Positions 36,799 to 41,570 of a DNA stretch of 41,570 bases are shown here, piece after piece (position 1 is the stretch's first letter; each line of letters starts with the position of its first letter). The notes under the pieces are model-generated. The model did not search any database. It was given only the letters and a program-made list of their open reading frames with translations, and was not told the DNA's origin. Origin of the DNA: Caulobacteraceae bacterium (GTDB taxonomy: Bacteria; Pseudomonadota; Alphaproteobacteria; Caulobacterales; Caulobacteraceae); contig CANGCO010000014.1 in NCBI GenBank assembly GCA_947452365.1, positions 1-41,570 of the forward strand, in the 5' to 3' direction. The position numbers were made by a program, and so were the translations under genes.

Positions 36799-37965
36799 TC
36801 AGGTCGTGGCATCCATCAGGTCGGCAAAGCGCTGGAACAGGTAAAGGGAATCTGTGGGTCCGGGCGAGGCTTCGGGGTGATGTTGGACGCTGAAAACCGG
36901 TTTGCCATTCAGGCTGATGCCGGCATTACTGCCGTCAAATAGTGATATATGGGTCTCTTCAACACCCTCTGGCAGGCTGGCGCGGTCAACTGTAAAGCCG
37001 TGATTCATAGATACAATCTCGACCTTGCCTGTGGTCAAGTCCTTGACCGGATGATTGGCACCGTGATGGCCTTGATCCATCTTGGCGGTCTTGGCCCCAA
37101 GCGCCAAGGCCAGCATCTGGTGGCCCAGGCAAATCCCAAATACCGGCTTGCCGCTTTCGACCAGGACCTTGATCTGGGGCACCGAATAGATGCCGGTCGC
37201 CGCTGGGTCGCCAGGCCCATTGGACAACATAATGCCATCGGGATTGCGGGCCAAAATCTCAGCAGCCGAGGTCGAGGCGGGCACGACCGTAACATGGGCG
37301 CCCATGCCGGTTAGGGCGCGCAATATGTTGCGCTTGACGCCATAATCAATCACCACGACCTGGTATTTGGGCTTGCCGGCCTTGGCATAGCCCTCAGGCC
37401 AGGTCCAAAGCCCTTCGGCAAAATCAAAGGCCTGGGTGCAAGAAGCATCCTTGGCCAAGTCTAGGCCTACCAGACCGCTCCAGGCCTTGGCCTTGGCCAC
37501 CAGGGCCTCCAGATCAAATGTGCCGTCTGGGCTATGGGCAATCACGCCGTGCGGCATGCCCTTTTCGCGGATGATCCGGGTCAGGGCGCGGGTATCGACC
37601 CCGGCTAGACCCACAACCCCGCGCTTTGTCATCCAGTGGTTCAGACTATCCGAAGCGCGCCAATTGGCCGGCTCTGTCGGCACATCGCGGAAAATCGCGC
37701 CGCGGGCAGCCGTGGCTGCGCCCTGGCCAAACTCCTCAACATCCTCGCCATTGACCCCGACATTGCCAATATGGGGAAAGGTAAAGGCGATGATCTGGGC
37801 CATATAGGACGGGTCGGTCAGGATTTCCTGATAGCCGGTCATGGCGGTATTGAAACAGACCTCGCCAATCGCATCCCCGACCGCGCCAACCCCGATCCCT
37901 TGCAAAATCGTTCCATCGGCTAGGGCTAGAACACCGGTTGCGCCAGACATCAGTTTTGCGGTCAT
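36799..37965 (-). CDS. carA: Carbamoyl-phosphate synthase small subunit
   Basis: CarA hydrolyses glutamine and channels ammonia to CarB for carbamoyl phosphate, the precursor of arginine and pyrimidines. The 388-residue protein has the N-terminal CPSase domain ([13 protein letters not shown] and [17 protein letters not shown]) and a C-terminal class I glutamine amidotransferase domain with the nucleophile C279 in [10 protein letters not shown] and the His-Glu pair in VQHHPEAS. The ATG at 37965 has a strong GGAGG site; the open frame up to 38106 is not expected to be translated. carB is not in the window. It is divergent from the HAD gene with its own candidate promoter. Confidence 0.96.
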   Translation of the reverse strand: MTAKLMSGATGVLALADGTILQGIGVGAVGDAIGEVCFNTAMTGYQEILTDPSYMAQIIAFTFPHIGNVGVNGEDVEEFGQGAATAARGAIFRDVPTEPANWRASDSLNHWMTKRGVVGLAGVDTRALTRIIREKGMPHGVIAHSPDGTFDLEALVAKAKAWSGLVGLDLAKDASCTQAFDFAEGLWTWPEGYAKAGKPKYQVVVIDYGVKRNILRALTGMGAHVTVVPASTSAAEILARNPDGIMLSNGPGDPAATGIYSVPQIKVLVESGKPVFGICLGHQMLALALGAKTAKMDQGHHGANHPVKDLTTGKVEIVSMNHGFTVDRASLPEGVEETHISLFDGSNAGISLNGKPVFSVQHHPEASPGPTDSLYLFQRFADLMDATT

Positions 37966-38077
37966 CAAAGCGCCTCCGGTTAAGACTGGGCATGGCTTTG
38001 GACGGCCTGAAGGTCGCCCTGTCGTGCACCATGTCATGGAATCGACGAGAACGCGCCCCGTCAAACAAACGGAGGCG

Positions 38078-38106
38078 TGTTTAGGGGGGTGCAGCCAAGG
38101 GGTCAA
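38078..38106 (-). promoter_or_regulatory. Candidate carA promoter
   Basis: On the minus strand TTGACC (38106-38101) and TAAACA (38083-38078) are separated by exactly 17 bases, a fair fit to housekeeping sigma boxes. Transcription would begin near 38071, about 105 bases before carA. Confidence 0.38.
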
Positions 38107-38109
38107 GCC

Positions 38110-38138
38110 ATGACGACCGCTGCGGTGGTGACTATAAC
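38110..38138 (+). promoter_or_regulatory. Candidate promoter of the HAD hydrolase gene
   Basis: ATGACG (38110-38115) and TATAAC (38133-38138) are 17 bases apart. The -10 box matches the consensus at five of six positions. It is back to back with the candidate carA promoter, whose -35 box ends four bases away, so the two promoters may compete. A GAATC site (GANTC, the CcrM methylation motif of Caulobacterales) is at 38148-38152. Confidence 0.42.
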
Positions 38139-38164
38139 AGGATTATGGAATCAAGGGCGCGAAG

Positions 38165-38878
38165 ATGAGCATCACCACGATTGGCATAGATGCCGATGAT
38201 ACGCTTTGGCACAATGAGACGATTTTTCGCCTGACCCAGACGCGGTTTGGCCAATTGCTCGCGCCCTGGGCCCAAATGGACCATCTCAGCGAACGTCTCG
38301 CGGCGACCGAGGCGCGGAATCTTCGGCTTTATGGGTATGGCGTTAAGGGGTTTACCCTGTCCATGCTGGAGACGGCGATGGAGTTAACCGGCGGTGATCT
38401 GCCCGGTTCGGTCACGCGCGAGATTCTAGCCGCCGGACGCGAAATGCTGTCACATCCGGTCGAGCCCTTGGCCGGGGTAGAGCAGGCCCTGCATCGCCTT
38501 TCCCAGCGCTGGCGGCTCGTCCTGATCACCAAGGGCGATTTGTTTGACCAGGAAAACAAGCTGGCCCGGTCTGGCCTTGGCGACCTGTTTCACGCGGTCG
38601 AGATCGTGTCCGAAAAGACCGCAGCCAGCTATGCGACCATTTTCGAGCGTCACGGTCAGGGGGCGGACCATTCGGCCATGATCGGCAATTCGGTGCGTTC
38701 CGATATCTTGCCTGCGCTCGAGGCTGGGGCCTGGGCGGCCTATATTCCCTATGCCGTGACCTGGGCGCACGAGGTGGCCGAGCCGCCGGTCGAGCATCCG
38801 CGCTATCAGCAATTAGGCAATATCGCCCAGGTTCATGACTGGCTGATCATGGCCGAGCGCCTAATGGCGGGGGACTGA
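38165..38878 (+). CDS. HAD-superfamily hydrolase
   Basis: This 237-residue haloacid dehalogenase-type phosphatase has motif I DADDTLW (D9 nucleophile, D11 acid), motif II LITKGD, motif III Lys in SEKTAASY, and motif IV MIGNSVRSDILPALEAGAW. A helical cap between motifs I and II (about residues 20-100) gives the class I shape of small-molecule phosphatases. The substrate is unknown. It is a single gene divergent from carA. Confidence 0.88.
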   Translation: MSITTIGIDADDTLWHNETIFRLTQTRFGQLLAPWAQMDHLSERLAATEARNLRLYGYGVKGFTLSMLETAMELTGGDLPGSVTREILAAGREMLSHPVEPLAGVEQALHRLSQRWRLVLITKGDLFDQENKLARSGLGDLFHAVEIVSEKTAASYATIFERHGQGADHSAMIGNSVRSDILPALEAGAWAAYIPYAVTWAHEVAEPPVEHPRYQQLGNIAQVHDWLIMAERLMAGD

Positions 38879-39027
38879 AGACGAGACATTACACCCAAGG
38901 GCCGTAAACTTGATTTTTATCATTTTAAATGCAATTTGATAATTGAGACCTGTTAGTGTGTTAATTCAATAGTTTAAATAATCTAAACCATGAGGTTTCG
39001 GTTTGGATTTTCGGCATGGGGGATGGG

Positions 39028-39801
39028 ATGCGTGTGAAGCATATCGGGATTTTCGGTTTTGTGGCTGGCTTGGGTTTGATGACGGCAAACGCGGCCCTAG
39101 CCGCCGAAACGTTCGAATCTCAGCATATCGGGATCACGATTGGTGGGCTCTCAAGCCAGGGCTCAGATGCACGCACTACAGGAACACCGGCATTTTTGGC
39201 GCTCGGCGCGACCGTTATTCCTAAAGACCTGTCGATGGAAGAGCAGGCCATTATTGCCAGCCTTGCTTACGGCTTTGACACCAAATTGTCGGATCACTGG
39301 GTCGTTGGGGCTGAAATCGACGCGAGCTATTCCAATCTCGACCAAAAAAAGACCTTTTCCGGCGCACCCATTGCCGGTTTGGCCCCGACGGGTCTGAAGA
39401 CGAGCGCCAGCGAAAAGCTAGACTATATGGCCACACTGCGTGGGCGGGTTGGGTTTATGCCCAATGATAATACATTGTTTTACCTGACTGGCGGGCTTGC
39501 GGCTGGTCATTTTGAGGCCAAGGCCGATGTCGGGGTCAATGGATCCCCCACGCTCGCCTGGAGTGGCAAGGATGTTGGCGCAAAGGTCGGCTGGACGGTG
39601 GGGGCCGGGGTTGAATATGCGGTTTCTGAAAGCCTAAGCTTAAAGGGCGAGGCGCTCTATTATGATCTCGGGGATATCTCGGTTACCGCCAAGGGTAATG
39701 CCGCTGTGCGCGGTGTGGCGGCGCTGAACGGGGTTGACTATGCCTATAAGACCGACCTCAAGGGCATGATTGCGCGGATTGGCCTGAATTATCGCTTCTA
39801 G
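39028..39801 (+). CDS. Outer-membrane beta-barrel protein, Omp25/RopB-like
   Basis: This protein of about 257 residues has a classical signal peptide (MRVKHIGIFGFVAGLGLM, cleavage near NAALA-AE), followed by alternating beta strands and ends in GLNYRF with the C-terminal Phe of outer-membrane barrels. Internal features are LDYMATLRGRVGFMPND, LFYLTGGLAAGHF and GWTVGAGVEYAVSESLSLKGEALYYDLGD, the pattern of small alphaproteobacterial 8-stranded surface proteins. The exact role (structural, adhesion or channel) is unknown. An in-frame ATG at 39016 is possible, but 39028 has a better-placed GGGGGA site. The 149-base AT-rich gap upstream should hold its promoter; the best boxes I see, TTGATA (38936-38941) and TGTTAA (38959-38964), are weak. 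Confidence 0.85.
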   Translation: MRVKHIGIFGFVAGLGLMTANAALAAETFESQHIGITIGGLSSQGSDARTTGTPAFLALGATVIPKDLSMEEQAIIASLAYGFDTKLSDHWVVGAEIDASYSNLDQKKTFSGAPIAGLAPTGLKTSASEKLDYMATLRGRVGFMPNDNTLFYLTGGLAAGHFEAKADVGVNGSPTLAWSGKDVGAKVGWTVGAGVEYAVSESLSLKGEALYYDLGDISVTAKGNAAVRGVAALNGVDYAYKTDLKGMIARIGLNYRF

Positions 39802-39852
39802 GCTTTTTGCGCCAAGGGCTGATTTTGGCGATAAATCGCGTATACTATCAGC

Positions 39853-41570
39853 GTGCGTTTTGATGACCGTTTCCTTGATGAGATAAAGTCCCGCCTTCGC
39901 CTGTCCGATGTCATCGGCAAGACGGTGAAGTTGCGGCGGCAGGGGCGTGAGTATGCGGGCTTGTCGCCCTTTACCAAGGAGCGGACGCCATCGTTTTTCG
40001 TCAATGACGATAAGGGCTTTTATCACTGCTTTTCCAGCGGCAAGCATGGCGATCTGATCAGTTTTTTACAGGAAACTGAACGGCTTAGCTTTCAGGAGGC
40101 GATTGAGCGGCTGGCCGGTGAGGCGGGCCTTGCCCTGCCTGCCCCCGACCCCCAGGCCCAGGCGCGCGAAAAGCAGCAGCAGTCCCTGACCGATTGGCTG
40201 GTCCTGGCCCAGGCCTGGTATGAGGCAGAGCTAAGGCGGCCCGTCGGCACCCAGGCCAGGGCCTATCTGGACAAGCGCGCCCTGCCCAAGGACGACTGGC
40301 CCCGATTCGGTATTGGCTATGCGCCCGCTGGTCGCACGGCCTTGAAGGATTATCTGGTCGCCAAGGGGGCCAAGCCCGGCGATCTGGTCGAGGCTGGCCT
40401 CTTGATCGCGCCAGAAGACGGCGGCGCGCCTTATGATCGTTTTCGCGACCGCATCATGTTCCCGATTACTGATGCCCGCGGCAAGGTGGTCTCGTTTGGC
40501 GGCCGGGCCATGGACCCAGAGGCGCGGGCCAAGTATCTGAACGGCCCCGAAACCAGCCTGTTTCACAAGGGTGACCTGCTCTATGGCCTGTTCGAGGCGC
40601 GCAAGATCTTGTCAGCAGCCTCGGTCGGCAAGGCCGCGTCCGGCGGCGCCGATCCCGGCCTTGTCGTGGTCGAGGGCTATATGGATGTGATTGCCTGCCA
40701 AAGGGCCGGGATTGCCGCTGTGGCGGCCATGGGCACGGCCTTGACCGAGGGCCAGATGGAGCGGCTATGGCGGCTGCACCCTGAACCCACGCTTTGCTTT
40801 GATGGTGATGGCGCTGGCCAAAGGGCGGCGGCGCGCTCGATTGAGCGCGCCATGCCCCTGCTAAAAGCTGGCCGGTCCTTCCGCTTTGCCCTGGTAACCG
40901 GCGGCAAGGACCCTGATGACGTGCTGCGCGAACAGGGCCCTGCCGCGCTCAAGGCGCAACTGGCCCTGACCACGCCATTTGTTGAGGCCCTATTTGCCCT
41001 GCAAAAGGACGCAGAGCCGCTCGATACGCCAGAGCGGCGGGCGGGCCTCAAGGCGCGCTTGCGCATGGCCGCCAGTGCCATTGCCGATAAGGATCTGGCT
41101 CAGGAATATCGCAATGATCTCCTGCGCCGCTTTGATGCTCTGACCGGTCCACCGCCGGGGCAGGCGGCGTCGCAAGGCCCCTATGGCCAGGATCGTCCGC
41201 GCGGAAACTTTACGGGCCGCAAGGGGCCGTGGCAGCCGCTTCCCGCCCCCCCAACCCCAGAGGGAAGGGCGGCTGCTCGGCGCTTAGCCGTCTCGCTCGA
41301 TCCCCTGGTGGCGGCTGTGGCCAAGGGCGCGTTGGACAATCCCGCTTGGTTGGATTCGCATCTTGAGGTGCTTCAAGCCGAGGGATTTGGTGATCTGGCC
41401 CTGGATGCCCTTGCAAAGACCATTATTCGACTAAGATTAGACAGTGACCTTCTTGACACAGAGGCCCTCACACGCCATCTGGCAAGTCGTGGATTCGGCG
41501 ACTTGCTGAGCGAAATTGATAAGGCAGCCCTCAATGCAGGCGCGCCTTTCCTGAAACAGGACGTTTCGCC
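39853..41570 (+). CDS. dnaG: DNA primase DnaG, 3'-partial, altered zinc motif
   Basis: DnaG makes RNA primers for DNA replication. The frame starts at GTG 39853 (MRFDDRFLDEIKSRL) and runs off the right edge after about 572 codons, so only the 5' part is here. The N-terminal zinc domain keeps the fold pattern, but three of the four metal ligands are replaced: S38 and T41 stand where Cys and His are usual, C59 is kept, and S62 replaces the last Cys. The catalytic core is intact, with RFRDRIMFPI, SFGGRAMD, TOPRIM EGYMDV and DGDGAG. A linker rich in Pro and Gly (near base 41160) precedes the DnaB-interacting C-terminal region. It is 51 bases downstream of the porin gene. Confidence 0.94.
   Translation, partial: MRFDDRFLDEIKSRLRLSDVIGKTVKLRRQGREYAGLSPFTKERTPSFFVNDDKGFYHCFSSGKHGDLISFLQETERLSFQEAIERLAGEAGLALPAPDPQAQAREKQQQSLTDWLVLAQAWYEAELRRPVGTQARAYLDKRALPKDDWPRFGIGYAPAGRTALKDYLVAKGAKPGDLVEAGLLIAPEDGGAPYDRFRDRIMFPITDARGKVVSFGGRAMDPEARAKYLNGPETSLFHKGDLLYGLFEARKILSAASVGKAASGGADPGLVVVEGYMDVIACQRAGIAAVAAMGTALTEGQMERLWRLHPEPTLCFDGDGAGQRAAARSIERAMPLLKAGRSFRFALVTGGKDPDDVLREQGPAALKAQLALTTPFVEALFALQKDAEPLDTPERRAGLKARLRMAASAIADKDLAQEYRNDLLRRFDALTGPPPGQAASQGPYGQDRPRGNFTGRKGPWQPLPAPPTPEGRAAARRLAVSLDPLVAAVAKGALDNPAWLDSHLEVLQAEGFGDLALDALAKTIIRLRLDSDLLDTEALTRHLASRGFGDLLSEIDKAALNAGAPFLKQDVS

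Noticed and set aside
38961-38977. Possible CtrA box upstream of the porin gene (TTAA repeated)
   Set aside because: The two TTAA half-sites are nine bases apart; the CtrA consensus requires seven.
39810-39830. Hairpin CGCCAA/TTGGCG between the porin gene and dnaG as a terminator
   Set aside because: The stem is only six base pairs with a nine-base loop, and no T-run follows.

Overview
This window looks like chromosomal DNA of an alphaproteobacterium, most likely from the order Caulobacterales. The grounds are the order leuA - transporter - mreB - mreC - mreD - mrdA - rodA, which I recall from Caulobacter; a large two-membrane-segment coiled-coil protein whose C-terminus resembles the polarity factor TipN; and the protein style throughout (TonB-dependent receptor, Omp25-like porin, DUF885 and S9 exported peptidases). 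The DNA is moderately GC-rich and very densely coded. No gap between genes reaches 300 bases. I see no rRNA, tRNA, CRISPR array, insertion sequence or prophage.

Layout, left to right. 1-8358 (+): the 3' part of leuA, a DMT-family transporter, then the rod-shape/elongasome operon mreBCD-mrdA-rodA. 8355-10687 (-): two alpha/beta hydrolases and a DUF423 membrane protein. 10811-14551 (+): three translationally coupled genes (a large DUF protein, an APH-type phosphotransferase and a small unknown protein), then an MFS transporter. 14531-18912 (-): a dipeptide epimerase coupled to the TipN-like protein, preceded by a ParA-family ATPase. 19079-20883 (-): molybdate ABC transporter genes modB and modC without modA. 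20986-25233: a PQQ-dependent quinohaemoprotein dehydrogenase (-) divergent from a TonB-dependent receptor (+). 25230-28609: an exported AstE/AspA-like zinc amidohydrolase and a thiolase (-), then MAPEG and GNAT genes (+). 28606-32569: two exported peptidases (DUF885 on -, S9 on +) that diverge from one intergenic region. 32436-36643 (-): a two-gene exopolysaccharide-type module, a TPR/beta-barrel outer-membrane protein and a receiver/degenerate-GGDEF/glycosyltransferase-2 fusion. 36799-39801: carA (-) divergent from a HAD hydrolase (+), then a porin-like beta barrel (+). 39853-end (+): the 5' part of dnaG.

The most interesting candidate is the module at 32436-36643. It pairs a family-2 synthase carrying its own receiver and GGDEF-like domains, both lacking their key catalytic residues, with a TPR-barrel exporter. 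This suggests a compact synthase-dependent polysaccharide system whose input domains work without phosphorylation or diguanylate synthesis. Other points are the ParA plus TipN-like neighbourhood, a primase that has lost three of its four zinc ligands, a TonB receptor without a signal peptide, and the fact that all five convergent gene pairs overlap at their 3' ends. Functional assignments rest on motif and family recognition from memory; no database search was run.
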